Assembly: GCA_045542115.1 (NCBI GenBank)
Contig: JAZQKK010000014.1
Coordinates: 1-64,000 of the forward strand
DNA: 64,000 bases
DNA from: RGIG995 sp045542115
GTDB taxonomy: Bacteria > Bacillota > Clostridia > Oscillospirales > UBA644
Direction of reading: 5' to 3'
Position 1 is the stretch's first letter. Each line of letters begins with the position of its first letter. Positions 31,994 through 40,689 of this stretch are shown one piece after another. A program made the position numbers and the translations under genes. The notes under the pieces are model-generated. The model had not been told where the DNA came from. It did no database searches and saw only the letters and a program-made list of their open reading frames with translations.

Positions 31994-33234
31994 TCTGATT
32001 CCTCCATTCGAATTCGTCTTTGTAATTTACGATGCCACAAAAATACGAATATTGCAAGAAGCATTCCAACGACAAGAATCAAAAACCAATAAAAACTCAG
32101 TCCATTCCAGTTTTTCGCACCGCCGGAACCGAGAATCATTCCGCTTATCGTCCCGGTGATTCCCGCACCGAAGTAAATAGCAAAATCCACAAAACCGGTT
32201 ACAGTGGAAACGCAATCCCACTTTTCAAAATCCAAAGGAATAAAGGAAGTAAACAAGGGTGTCATTCCGTAAACAACGCCAAACATCAAAGAATTAATGA
32301 TAACAAAGATGACCGGACTCATTCCAAAAACAATGAGAGCTGCAATGCTGATTCCAAGGGAGGCACCCCAAACGGCAAGGATACACTTATAAATATCGCC
32401 ATTCAGTCGCTTTACCAAAGACTTCACCAAGAGAATTCCGGCAAAATTCAGCAGGGGAATCAAAACCAACGTAATAACGGTTCCGGATTCGGAAAAACCA
32501 CCCAAATCTTCAATCATCGTAGGTAGCCAGGTATCGATACTGGATTTCACCAAGCCAAAAAGAATAGAGAAAAGTGCAATAACTCCAAGGAAAGTTATTA
32601 AAATCGGCTGACGAATCAGGGACGAGCCCTTCTTTTTCAGTTTTGCGGTCTGCGTAGGCAAATCAAAACGGAACAAAATAAGCCAAATAACAGAAAATGC
32701 AATCCCTAACAACGACGGAATTCGAAAAACAAAACGCCAACCAAGGTACGTATTGATAAAATACGATACACACCAAGCCAAAATGTATCCCAACACCTGT
32801 GTGATAGAAAGCGCGAAAATTGCAAGAACTTTTTTCTTTTCTTCAAAATACTGTGAAACCGTCTTCATCATCGGAGACCAAAGCATCGACTGAAAAATTC
32901 CGTTCAACGCCCAGAACACCGAAACCATACCAATCGTCGGAGCAAAGCTGATAGCCATATTTAAAATCCCCGACCCCAACAAACCGGTAAAGACCATAAA
33001 ACGGGTGGGCAATCGGTCTCCCCAAAAACCAAAAAACAACTGCCCAAATGCATAACACCAGAAAAACGCCGTGGTCATCATTCCCAACTGTTCCGGCGTA
33101 GTTAGCAACGACTCTTCCATTCCCGTCAATGCCAGAGAAACATTCAATCTCATAAAATAAAGAACCGTATAAGCAATCATACAAAGGACGGTTATCATCT
33201 TTTGACTTTTCGAAAATCGATTTGCATTTTCCAT
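31984..33234 (-). CDS. MFS transporter, OPA-like
   Basis: 416 residues from the ATG behind GGAGGAA; an earlier TTG start would use codons made of that ribosome site. About 12 membrane segments. RLNVSLALTGMEESLLTTPEQLGMMTTAFFWCYAFGQLFFGFWGDRLPTRFM is the typical N-terminal organophosphate/sugar-acid carrier pattern. It is coupled to the LUD gene, so it may import or export an organic acid handled there. Its promoter has an overlapping palindrome (33292-33315). It resembles the carrier at 7877 in type. Confidence 0.8.
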   Translation of the reverse strand: MENANRFSKSQKMITVLCMIAYTVLYFMRLNVSLALTGMEESLLTTPEQLGMMTTAFFWCYAFGQLFFGFWGDRLPTRFMVFTGLLGSGILNMAISFAPTIGMVSVFWALNGIFQSMLWSPMMKTVSQYFEEKKKVLAIFALSITQVLGYILAWCVSYFINTYLGWRFVFRIPSLLGIAFSVIWLILFRFDLPTQTAKLKKKGSSLIRQPILITFLGVIALFSILFGLVKSSIDTWLPTMIEDLGGFSESGTVITLVLIPLLNFAGILLVKSLVKRLNGDIYKCILAVWGASLGISIAALIVFGMSPVIFVIINSLMFGVVYGMTPLFTSFIPLDFEKWDCVSTVTGFVDFAIYFGAGITGTISGMILGSGGAKNWNGLSFYWFLILVVGMLLAIFVFLWHRKLQRRIRMEESEWD

Positions 33235-33264
33235 AATGAATTCCTCCGACAAATTTTCATAGGT

Positions 33265-33293
33265 ATTATAACAGATTTATGTTGGAAAGTCAA
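33265..33293 (-). promoter_or_regulatory. Promoter of the MFS-LUD operon
   Basis: On the minus strand TTGACT (33293-33288), 17-nt spacer, TATAAT (33270-33265). Confidence 0.75.
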
Positions 33294-33315
33294 GAGGATA
33301 TTATATAATCCTCTT
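33292..33315. promoter_or_regulatory. Palindrome at the MFS promoter
   Basis: AAGAGGAT (33292-33299) and ATCCTCTT (33308-33315) flank an AT-rich centre and touch the -35 of the leftward promoter. It is a possible operator; the regulator is unknown. Confidence 0.5.
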
Positions 33316-33381
33316 ACGAAGAAATCGATTATCTTTCTCTGTTTAAAATGTAAAATATATTTATCATATTCGGGGAAAATA

Positions 33382-33410
33382 TTGACAACTCCTCGATGAT
33401 GTGTTATACT
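33382..33410 (+). promoter_or_regulatory. Promoter of the malate dehydrogenase-malic enzyme operon
   Basis: TTGACA (33382-33387), 17-nt spacer, TATACT (33405-33410), about 40 nt before the start codon. Confidence 0.8.
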
Positions 33411-33449
33411 TAGATGTAAAATAATCTACTCGAAAGGGAGAGTAACAAA

Positions 33450-34565
33450 ATGGAAGTAAAAAGAAGTATTGTCGATTGGGAAACCATTACCAACTTTGTA
33501 ATCGATTCCTTTGTCGGTTACGGAATTCCCAGAGCTGATGCCGAAATCTGCGCAGACGTTCTTTTGGAATCTGACAAGAGAGGCATTGAATCTCACGGTG
33601 TAAACCGCTTCAAGCCCGTATATCTTGACCGCATCAAGGCCGGGATTCAGAACCCTGTAACCAACTTTGAAATTATTAAAGAAACCCCCACCACCGCCGT
33701 TGTGGACGGTCACGACGGTATGGGTCAGGTCATTGGCCACAAGGCTATGAGTATGGCTATCGCCAAAGCAAAAGAATACGGTATGGGAATGGTTGTTGTA
33801 CGTAATTCCTGTCACTACGGGATTGCCGGCTACTACACCTCTATGGCTACCGCAAACGGTTGCATCGGTCTGACCGGAACCAACGCTCGTCCCACCGTTG
33901 CGCCTACCTTCGGCGTTGAAGGTATGTTCGGAACCAACCCCCTGACCTTGGGCGTTCCCACCGATGAAAACTTCGATTTCAACTTTGACGGTGCTTCCTC
34001 CACCTACCAGAACGGTAAGCTGGAATACTATGCTCGCATCGGTAAGGATGCTCCCGCCGGTTCCTTGATCGGTCTGGACGGAAATGCTTATGAAGGAACC
34101 TCTGCCGACGCTCTCAAAGCAATGGCTCGCGGCGAAGCTGCTCTGTGCACGCTGGGTGGCCCCGGTGAAGAACAGGCCGGTTACAAAGGCTACGGATATG
34201 CTATGTTCGTCGAACTGCTTTCCGCCGTTCTCCAAGACGGTAACTACGGGAAGGCGTTGACCGGTAAGGATGAAAACGGCGAAAAAGCCCCCTTCCACCT
34301 GGGGCACTTCTTCATTGCTATCGACACCGACCATTTCTTGGGCGAAGACGTTTGCCGCAAGAAGGCCGGCGACATTTTGCGTGAAGTTCGCAGTGCGAAA
34401 AAGGCTCCCGGCGCAGACCGCATTTATACTGCCGGTGAAAAGGAATACGAAGTCCGTCTTTCTCGCGAATCCGGTGTTCCTATCAATGAATCTGTACAGA
34501 AGGAAATCATCGCGATCCGAGATGAACTCGGTCTTACTCAGTACAAATTCCCCTGGGAGGACTAA
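33450..34565 (+). CDS. Malate/L-lactate dehydrogenase family (Ldh_2/YlbC type)
   Basis: 371 residues of the family unrelated to classical Rossmann-type MDH. The catalytic His lies in GIESHGVNRF; NSCHYGIAGYY, GTNARPTVAPTFG and MFGTNPLTLGVP are family motifs, and GGPGEEQAGYKGYGYAM lies near the C-terminus. It reduces a 2-oxoacid with NAD(P)H; malate fits because malic enzyme follows after 3 nt. Codons are strongly biased to preferred ones, which points to high expression. Ureidoglycolate or sulfolactate are other substrates in the family. Confidence 0.85.
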   Translation: MEVKRSIVDWETITNFVIDSFVGYGIPRADAEICADVLLESDKRGIESHGVNRFKPVYLDRIKAGIQNPVTNFEIIKETPTTAVVDGHDGMGQVIGHKAMSMAIAKAKEYGMGMVVVRNSCHYGIAGYYTSMATANGCIGLTGTNARPTVAPTFGVEGMFGTNPLTLGVPTDENFDFNFDGASSTYQNGKLEYYARIGKDAPAGSLIGLDGNAYEGTSADALKAMARGEAALCTLGGPGEEQAGYKGYGYAMFVELLSAVLQDGNYGKALTGKDENGEKAPFHLGHFFIAIDTDHFLGEDVCRKKAGDILREVRSAKKAPGADRIYTAGEKEYEVRLSRESGVPINESVQKEIIAIRDELGLTQYKFPWED

Positions 34566-34568
34566 ACA

Positions 34569-35741
34569 ATGGATATCAGACAAGAATCCCTGCAGAAACA
34601 CTATGAATGGAACGGCAAGATTGAAGTAATCTCCCGTTGCGAAGTCAATGACCGCCACGACCTTTCCCTTGCCTATACCCCCGGCGTTGCGGAAGCTTGC
34701 CTGGTTATCAACAAGGATGTCAACAAGTCCTACGAATTGACTCGCAGAAACAATCTGGTTGCCGTTATTACCGACGGAACGGCAGTTCTCGGTCTCGGTG
34801 ATATCGGACCGGAAGCAGGAATGCCCGTTATGGAAGGGAAATGCGCACTGTTCAAAACCTTTGCCGACGTAGATGCTTTCCCGATTTGCATCAAGTCCAA
34901 AGATGTAGACGAACTGGTCCGAACCATTTACCTGATTTCCGGTTCTTTTGGCGGAATCAACCTGGAAGACATTTCTGCTCCCCGTTGTTTTGAAGTCGAA
35001 AAGAAGTTAAAGGAAATCTGCGATATTCCCATTTTCCACGACGACCAGCACGGCACCGCAATTGTGGTTGCCGCAGCACTCTTGAACGCCTTGCGCGTTG
35101 TCAAGAAAGACATTGCGAACGTCAAGGTGGTTATTAACGGCGCCGGTTCTGCTGGAATCGCGATCGGGAAGCACCTCTTGAATATGGGAGTTAAAAACCT
35201 GACGATGGTTGACCGTTTCGGTATCATCTGCAAAGGAATGCCTGAACTGAATCCCGCGCACGCGGAAATCGCCGAAATTACCAACTTGGAACACAAGATG
35301 GGCAACTTGGCCGATGCAATGAAGGGTGCAGACGTCTTTATCGGCGTTTCGGCTCCCAACATCGTCAGCGAAGAAATGGTTCAGTCTATGGCGAAAGATG
35401 CTATCGTATTCCCGATGGCAAACCCCACGCCCGAAATTATGCCCGATAAGGCAAAAGCCGCCGGAGCAAGAGTGGTCGGGACAGGTCGCTCTGACTTCCC
35501 CAACCAAATCAACAACGTTCTGGCGTTCCCCGGTATTTTTCGCGGTGCTTTGGATTGCCGTGCATCCTGCATTAACGAAGAGATGAAGGTTGCAACTTCT
35601 TACGCTCTGGCTTCTTTGATTTCCGAGGAAGACCTGAACGAAGAAAACATCATCTCCCCCGCGTTGGATAAACGCGTTGCAGAAGTCGTGGCTAAGGCCG
35701 TTATCGAAGCTGCAAAGAAAACCGGCGTTGCCCGAATCTAA
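34569..35741 (+). CDS. Malic enzyme (oxaloacetate-decarboxylating)
   Basis: 390 residues, the short bacterial form. LAYTPGVAEAC, LGDIGPEAGMPVMEGKCALFK, FHDDQHGTAIV and the Rossmann motif GAGSAGIAIGKHL are clear, as are NPTPEIMPDKA and FPGIFRGALD. It converts malate to pyruvate and CO2 with NAD(P). GGGAGG sits just before the ATG. Together with the upstream dehydrogenase it can pass electrons from NADH to NADPH through malate, and with PpdK (43263) it links to PEP. Confidence 0.92.
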   Translation: MDIRQESLQKHYEWNGKIEVISRCEVNDRHDLSLAYTPGVAEACLVINKDVNKSYELTRRNNLVAVITDGTAVLGLGDIGPEAGMPVMEGKCALFKTFADVDAFPICIKSKDVDELVRTIYLISGSFGGINLEDISAPRCFEVEKKLKEICDIPIFHDDQHGTAIVVAAALLNALRVVKKDIANVKVVINGAGSAGIAIGKHLLNMGVKNLTMVDRFGIICKGMPELNPAHAEIAEITNLEHKMGNLADAMKGADVFIGVSAPNIVSEEMVQSMAKDAIVFPMANPTPEIMPDKAKAAGARVVGTGRSDFPNQINNVLAFPGIFRGALDCRASCINEEMKVATSYALASLISEEDLNEENIISPALDKRVAEVVAKAVIEAAKKTGVARI

Positions 35742-35744
35742 CCC

Positions 35745-36482
35745 AATAGTCATGACCACCGGCTATGCCGGTGGCATGACGTAGCCCCCGTGGGGCATTT
35801 GCCTGCCGAGCCTATAGGCTCATCGAATGGCCGCCAACCGCGACTGTTTCACAGGCTGCCCCTTATGGGGCTTTATTTTTTTGCCTTCTTCTACCGGCTT
35901 ACCCGTAAACGGGTCTACATACTCAATCAATGACATTTGGTCTGCTTCGTAATCTTCCTTCAACTGATTTCGTATGTATTCTGCAATTGCCTTCTTATTC
36001 TTTCCTACCGTATCTACGTAGTACCCTCGACACCAGAAGTGCCGATTCCCATACTTGTATTTCAGATTTGCATACTTTTCGTAAATTATGAGACTTCTTT
36101 TCCCTTTCAAATATCCCATGATTTGTGAAACACTGTACTTCGGCGGAATTGTTATTAGCATACGGATATGATACGGACAGGCCTCTGCTTCCAATATTTC
36201 AACCTCTTTGTATTCACAAAGCTTTCGAAGCATCTTTCCGATGTCCTCTTTGATCTTCCCATAGATAACTTTTTTCCGAAATTTCGGCGCAAACACAACG
36301 TGGTACTTGCAATTCCATTTCGTATGTGCTAAACTGGTTACATCAAGTCTCACGACTTGATTCCTCCTTTGGTTTTTTGAATTACGGTTGGCAGCCATAA
36401 CTCTATTATACCAAAGGAGGATACGTTTGTCCATCATAGCTAAAACTTTACGGATACCACCAGCACTGCTGGTGGTTTTTTA
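35745..36482. mobile_element. IS200/IS605-family insertion sequence
   Basis: A single transposase gene is flanked by terminal hairpins of the same type: ACCACCGGC-TAT-GCCGGTGG within 35749-35780 on the left and ACCACCAGC-ACT-GCTGGTGGT (36456-36476) on the right. Such subterminal hairpins are the recognition sites of HUH transposases. The element sits between the malic enzyme gene and tRNA-Leu. Exact ends are not certain, as this family makes no target duplication. The right hairpin plus T-run (36476-36481) also looks like a terminator. Confidence 0.8.
35820..36398 (-). CDS. tnpA: IS200/IS605-family transposase with altered HUH motif
   Basis: 192 residues from the ATG at 36398. SLAHTKWNCKYHVVFAPKFRKKVIYGKI, IPPKYSVSQIMGYLKGKRSL, YGNRHFWCRGYYVDTVGKN and the catalytic-Tyr motif AEYIRNQL are intact. 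The metal-binding HUH motif, normally like DHVHML, reads YHIRML: the second His is Arg (CGT for CAT, one transition). The enzyme is therefore probably inactive. A TATAAT lies only about 10 nt before the ATG, and the N-terminus is some 25 residues longer than usual, so a later start is possible. Confidence 0.85.
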   Translation of the reverse strand: MAANRNSKNQRRNQVVRLDVTSLAHTKWNCKYHVVFAPKFRKKVIYGKIKEDIGKMLRKLCEYKEVEILEAEACPYHIRMLITIPPKYSVSQIMGYLKGKRSLIIYEKYANLKYKYGNRHFWCRGYYVDTVGKNKKAIAEYIRNQLKEDYEADQMSLIEYVDPFTGKPVEEGKKIKPHKGQPVKQSRLAAIR

Positions 36483-36494
36483 GCCAAAATTAGA

Positions 36495-36528
36495 AAAACA
36501 CCGTAACCCATCAGAGTTACGGTGTTTT
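36495..36528 (-). terminator. Terminator of tRNA-Leu
   Basis: AAAACACCGTAAC (36495-36507) and GTTACGGTGTTTT (36516-36528) form a perfect 13-bp stem; on the minus strand it is followed by T-rich sequence. Confidence 0.85.
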
Positions 36529-36529
36529 G

Positions 36530-36616
36530 TGGTGCGGGTAACAGGACTTGAACCTGCACAGCCTTGCGACCATTAGAACCTGAATCTAACGCGTCTGCCA
36601 ATTCCGCCATACCCGC
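36530..36616 (-). tRNA. tRNA-Leu (anticodon CAG)
   Basis: On the minus strand GCGGGTA (36616-36610) pairs with TACCCGC (36540-36534), followed by discriminator A and an encoded CCA (36532-36530). The anticodon stem TTAGA/TCTAA encloses TTCAGGT, anticodon CAG. A long variable arm (GGTCGCAAGGCTG region) gives a class II tRNA, and GGTTCAAGTCC is the T loop. 87 nt with CCA. Confidence 0.95.
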
Positions 36617-36636
36617 ATAGGAATTTAACCTTGGAT

Positions 36637-36665
36637 ATTATATCACATTTTTCCCTGGTTGTCAA
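36637..36665 (-). promoter_or_regulatory. Promoter of tRNA-Leu
   Basis: On the minus strand TTGACA (36665-36660), 17-nt spacer, TATAAT (36642-36637), a perfect consensus about 20 nt before the tRNA. Confidence 0.85.
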
Positions 36666-36710
36666 GTCGTTTTTAATGTCATTTTTGTAAACTTTTCGGC
36701 GAAAGAAGGC

Positions 36711-37823
36711 TCAAAATAACCGAACGGATTGTTTATTCAAAGGACAAGATATTGCCGCAGTTTTTGACTTAGTTTTCTCGCAATAAAACCACAGAAGGAG
36801 GGGCACCCCTACCTGAAACGGAATTGCAAAAATAGGAAAAATTTTTAAATAGTTAAAAACGGAATTGGTATTATCAAAGGCCACAGCCGTGTAAAAACAC
36901 AAAAGTGCAATCATTGGAAACGATATCGACTTTGGCTCAACATTGCAGAGACTTTCTATTCCACGAAGGGTAAGACGAATCAAATAGGAGGTTCGCAATA
37001 TTGCAGACAAAAAGAAAAAAAGGGATGCAAAAACTTCAATGCGGGAAAAGAAATCACCCACATTAACCAACGACGCCGCATAGTTATAAGGGAAATCGAG
37101 AAAATCCGACAGTTTGCCCCCTAATAATAAAATGTTCTGAAAAACGACAAGCAAAGATAAAATCCCGGAAATTACTGCGACTATGACCCACACATTCCGC
37201 TCTTTCTTTGACTCTTTCGGGAAAAAAGTCAAACCTAACAATAAGAAAATATTCCCAAAGGGAAACGCAAAATTTTCTGCGGAACAGAGAAGAATGTTTT
37301 CCCCGTTGTTATAGCAGAACGGGAGCAGATTCTCCGAGCGAAACATTGGGAACAGAAAAACAATCAAAAGTAAGATGATCAAAAATATGGGAATGGCCGT
37401 CATATAAGAGAATTGAAACAAAACCCGGTCTTCCCTGTTTATGAGAAACCAAATAATAATACCGGTCAAAATCGGCAGAATAATAATATTCGTATTGGGT
37501 AACGAAACAATATGAACGAACCCCGTATAGACTCGCAAAGTAATAGCAGCCTGCTCAAAACAATAATAAGCAGTAAGCCCGATAAGGGGAAATGATATCC
37601 ATTTTGGTAACAATTTTAACAATGCAAAAACGTCTTTCCCCGGGTGCAAAACGGAAATCCGAGCCAGGACAAGGGAAAGAATTATCATTATTCCCGTGGC
37701 CATCAGAATAGAAATCCAAGTATCCTGTTCTGCCCGATAACTGCTTCCTATCAACAGATTTGCTCCCATCAAGAACAGGATGGCGAACACGACGTTTTGC
37801 CGTAACATCGGAGTACGGTTCAT
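36711..37823 (-). CDS. gerAB: Spore germination receptor subunit B (GerAB family)
   Basis: 370 residues from the ATG that overlaps the upstream stop (ATGA). It has ten or so membrane segments, like amino-acid/polyamine/organocation carriers: ILFLMGANLLIGSSYRAEQDTWISILMA at the start, then DFLDFPYNYAASLVNVGDFFSRIEVFASLFFFLSAILRTSYLI. It sits in the spore inner membrane and is thought to bind the germinant. The frame is open 50 codons upstream, but that part belongs to the preceding gene in another frame. It is the last gene of the ger operon. Confidence 0.88.
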   Translation of the reverse strand: MNRTPMLRQNVVFAILFLMGANLLIGSSYRAEQDTWISILMATGIMIILSLVLARISVLHPGKDVFALLKLLPKWISFPLIGLTAYYCFEQAAITLRVYTGFVHIVSLPNTNIIILPILTGIIIWFLINREDRVLFQFSYMTAIPIFLIILLLIVFLFPMFRSENLLPFCYNNGENILLCSAENFAFPFGNIFLLLGLTFFPKESKKERNVWVIVAVISGILSLLVVFQNILLLGGKLSDFLDFPYNYAASLVNVGDFFSRIEVFASLFFFLSAILRTSYLIRLTLRGIESLCNVEPKSISFPMIALLCFYTAVAFDNTNSVFNYLKIFPIFAIPFQVGVPLLLWFYCEKTKSKTAAISCPLNKQSVRLF

Positions 37824-38029
37824 ACAGAAAGTCCAACCTTTCCAAACAAGTTCATTATAAGCGACGGAAGTCCGATTCCAAGGATTCCCAAACAATATAG
37901 CGTAAGACATACCGCAGATAAAGACAATAAAACAACTCCAATATAAAAGGCTCTTTTTTCTTTCGTTCTGCAACGAAAAACCCAGATGGTCCCTAACAAA
38001 AACAAGCCCGGAAATAAGAATGCAGTCAT
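37820..38029 (-). CDS. Small two-segment membrane protein, Ger D-subunit-like
   Basis: 69 residues with two membrane helices (about 4-20 and 27-49) joined by a short basic loop (RCRTKEKR). It overlaps gerAC by 4 nt at its start and gerAB by 4 nt at its end, so its translation is tied to both. Small two-helix D subunits that modulate GerA-type receptors are known in Bacillus (GerKD, GerUD type). Size, topology and position fit that role, but I judge by architecture rather than sequence similarity. Confidence 0.75.
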   Translation of the reverse strand: MTAFLFPGLFLLGTIWVFRCRTKEKRAFYIGVVLLSLSAVCLTLYCLGILGIGLPSLIMNLFGKVGLSV

Positions 38030-39126
38030 TTTACCATCCTCTCATCGGCAAGCCCGAAGTTGGCAAGTTCCACCTGACAATTCGGAATCAAACGGATTCC
38101 CGGCTCCCCGGAAGCCAAATTAAGGGTTTGAAGTTTTTCGGGGGCGTGTCGATAAAGATAAACGCTCAGACCAAACACGTCGGAAATTCCATCTTTTACC
38201 GCTTTTTCCCAGTCCTTTTGAATTTTTTCGGTCAACAAACTCCCGATTGCATCTTCCGAACGTTCCATATGGTCCTCGTTGGAAATATCAAACCCCTTGG
38301 GGAGCGTTGTTAAAAGAATGTCGCATTCCAAAGTTGCATACACGGTTAGATTCTCCTCCGGTCCAATTTTCTTTTTGGTTTTAACCGAACGAATTTGACA
38401 GGGAATTTCAATGCCATCCTTGGTTTTCAACAACAGCTCTCCCACCCGATACTCCCCGGAAATCAATAAAATACTCTGGACCGTCCGAAGGTCCACTTCT
38501 CCAAAGTGTTTTCCTTCCCGTATTCCGGCACAGGCAGATACGGAGTATGATTCCCCGGACTTTTTAAATACGGGCAACAACGTCACGTCTCCGCTGATGG
38601 GGAATTGATATAATTTTGTCGGTGGGACTGAGCCGGTTTCTTGATACGAGTTCTCAATTACTTTCGCAAAATCATAAGATGCGACCCTTTTTTCTTTTTC
38701 ACCTGTTGAGAGCATTTCCGATGCCTTAGATTGAGAAACTACCGCTAAAAACAAATCGCCCCGATATTCCGGGTCCCGAATAAAATAATCGACAAGCTCA
38801 GAAATTCCCTTTTTTACAACATCATCCGAAAAAAGAATCAATTTACAGTGGCTGAATTGAAGTTGTTTCGTCGCTGCATTCACCAATCTCTTCAAGCAAT
38901 CTTCCACGCTGTTTCCGCCCTCTTTTAAAACCTTGGATTTTGGGGTGGATGATTCCGAATCAGAAGGCTGAATAATCTCTACCGAAACGGTATAGGCAGA
39001 ATTGTCTCCTATATCAATAGCAATTCCGGAAACCATTGCAGTATCGTTTATTTCTCGGTAGTCGTAACATCCGCACAACAAAAGGGGAATCCATAAAATC
39101 AAGATAAAAGCGAAACGCCGTTTCAT
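38026..39126 (-). CDS. gerAC: Spore germination lipoprotein (GerAC family)
   Basis: 366 residues. The lipoprotein signal peptide ends in lipobox LCGC (17-20), then the GerAC hallmark YDYREINDTAMVSGIAID. SHCKLILFSDDVVKKGI, YFIRDPEYRGDLFLAVV and the conserved C-terminal domain follow. It would be processed by LspA (10153) and sit on the outer face of the spore inner membrane. AAGGAG precedes the ATG, which is one base after the gerAA stop. Confidence 0.9.
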   Translation of the reverse strand: MKRRFAFILILWIPLLLCGCYDYREINDTAMVSGIAIDIGDNSAYTVSVEIIQPSDSESSTPKSKVLKEGGNSVEDCLKRLVNAATKQLQFSHCKLILFSDDVVKKGISELVDYFIRDPEYRGDLFLAVVSQSKASEMLSTGEKEKRVASYDFAKVIENSYQETGSVPPTKLYQFPISGDVTLLPVFKKSGESYSVSACAGIREGKHFGEVDLRTVQSILLISGEYRVGELLLKTKDGIEIPCQIRSVKTKKKIGPEENLTVYATLECDILLTTLPKGFDISNEDHMERSEDAIGSLLTEKIQKDWEKAVKDGISDVFGLSVYLYRHAPEKLQTLNLASGEPGIRLIPNCQVELANFGLADERMVK

Positions 39127-39127
39127 A

Positions 39128-40669
39128 TTACTCCTTCCGGCGAATCCGATCCTTTGCAAAATACAACGGTCGGGTTCGCATCATCCACCAAGGGGCACGA
39201 ATATAAATATCTTTTTGGTCCTGTATCCGGGGAGAAAAGCAATAAGATAAATACGGGACGAAAAAAGATTTCATAGACATCAAGTACACGACAATACCAA
39301 CACAACCGAACAGGACTCCGTACAATCCCAACACAGAGCCAAGCAATAAAATGCCAAACCGAAGCACAATCACCGAACTTTTCAGTCGAGGAGAGATAAG
39401 CCCAGTAATGCCGGCAAAAGCAATGACGATAAGCGTCGTAGAACCAATAAATCGCGCAGAAACCGCCGCGTCCCCAATAACAATGGCCCCCACAATACTC
39501 AAAGCTTGAGAAATGCTATCCGGGAGTCTTTGACTTGCCTCCCGGAGAATCTCAAATACCGTTATCATTAAAAAACATTCCACCGCAATGGGGAACGGAA
39601 CGCCTACCCTTGCCTGTGATACACTCAGTGCCAGGTCGGTAGGGAGTAATTCCTGATGAAAAGAAACCAGAGATACAAAAATTCCGGGAACCGTAATGGA
39701 TAGAAAATAACACATCAGCCGTAAGACCCGGCCAATGGACGCGAACCAAAAATTCTGATAATAATCTTCCGAGACCTGAAAAGATTCCGAAAAAACATAG
39801 GGCAGTTCCATCACCACGGGCGTCCCGTCCAACACCAGTGCAATGCGTCCTTCCAACAGTCCCCCGGCAATTACGTCGGGACGCTCTGTGACTCCGACGG
39901 TACGAAACAGAGATAACGGATGGTCGGAAATTTGTTCTATAATATAGTTTGCATCTAAGACCCCGTCAATTTCGATGGCGGAAAGTCTTCGTTTAATTTC
40001 TTCAAGAAGCTGAGGATGAACAACACTACCCAAATAACAAAGAAAAGCTTTTGTTTGCGTTCGCGTACCAAAAGACATCGGCTCCGCATTAAAATCCACG
40101 GTTTTTAACTTTCGGTGGATCATCGCAACGTTCATCATCACCGATTCGGTAAAACCTTCTCTGGGGCCCAAAAGGACCTTCTCTGCCGTAGGCTCTTCGG
40201 GCGTGCGCACGGGAAAACCTTTCGTACTTGCAACAACCGCACGGGGACATCCGTTCAGAAATACGATGCAATCACCCATCAACATCGCATCAAAGCATTT
40301 TTGGAGTGAGGTAATTACCTCTGTATCTACGTTGCAGATAACCCGGCCGGAAAGGGTTTCCGCATCCAAGACGGGGATATCCGTTTCAACGATGGGGCGA
40401 ATCACGCTGTCAAAAACAATTTCATTCTTCACCATTCCGTCAAAATAGACGGCAAAGCAATCAGCAAACCCCGGTCTCTCGGAAGAAAAGGTACGACAAA
40501 TAAAAGTACCGTCGCCGGAAAACACCTGTTTGAGGATGTCTTGATTTTCCGACAACACAGAAGAAATCGGCGAATCTTCGGACAATTCTCCTTCTGAATT
40601 GACGGAAAAGTCCGGAAAAACCTGTTCGGCACAGCGTATTAAATCATTGCTTTTTTCTTTCCCTTTCAT
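39128..40669 (-). CDS. gerAA: Spore germination receptor subunit A (GerAA family)
   Basis: 513 residues; the ATG at 40669 is chosen because AGGAGG lies 6 nt ahead (an ATG two codons earlier abuts it). A soluble N-terminal half (to about 280) is followed by five to six membrane segments. VRTPEEPTAEKVLLGPREGFTESVMMNVAMIHRKL and VDGVLDANYIIEQISDHPLSLFRTVGVTERPDVIAGGLLEGRIALVLDGTPVVM are classic GerAA motifs. It forms the germinant-gated channel with B and C. Order here is A, C, small D, B, unlike the A-B-C of gerA. A forespore-type promoter may lie at 40690-40719. Confidence 0.92.
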   Translation of the reverse strand: MKGKEKSNDLIRCAEQVFPDFSVNSEGELSEDSPISSVLSENQDILKQVFSGDGTFICRTFSSERPGFADCFAVYFDGMVKNEIVFDSVIRPIVETDIPVLDAETLSGRVICNVDTEVITSLQKCFDAMLMGDCIVFLNGCPRAVVASTKGFPVRTPEEPTAEKVLLGPREGFTESVMMNVAMIHRKLKTVDFNAEPMSFGTRTQTKAFLCYLGSVVHPQLLEEIKRRLSAIEIDGVLDANYIIEQISDHPLSLFRTVGVTERPDVIAGGLLEGRIALVLDGTPVVMELPYVFSESFQVSEDYYQNFWFASIGRVLRLMCYFLSITVPGIFVSLVSFHQELLPTDLALSVSQARVGVPFPIAVECFLMITVFEILREASQRLPDSISQALSIVGAIVIGDAAVSARFIGSTTLIVIAFAGITGLISPRLKSSVIVLRFGILLLGSVLGLYGVLFGCVGIVVYLMSMKSFFVPYLSYCFSPRIQDQKDIYIRAPWWMMRTRPLYFAKDRIRRKE

Positions 40670-40689
40670 ATCCATCCTCCTTTCTTTGA

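Noticed and set aside
33426..34658. A 410-codon frame opposite malate dehydrogenase
   Set aside because: Antisense shadow produced by biased codons of a highly expressed gene.
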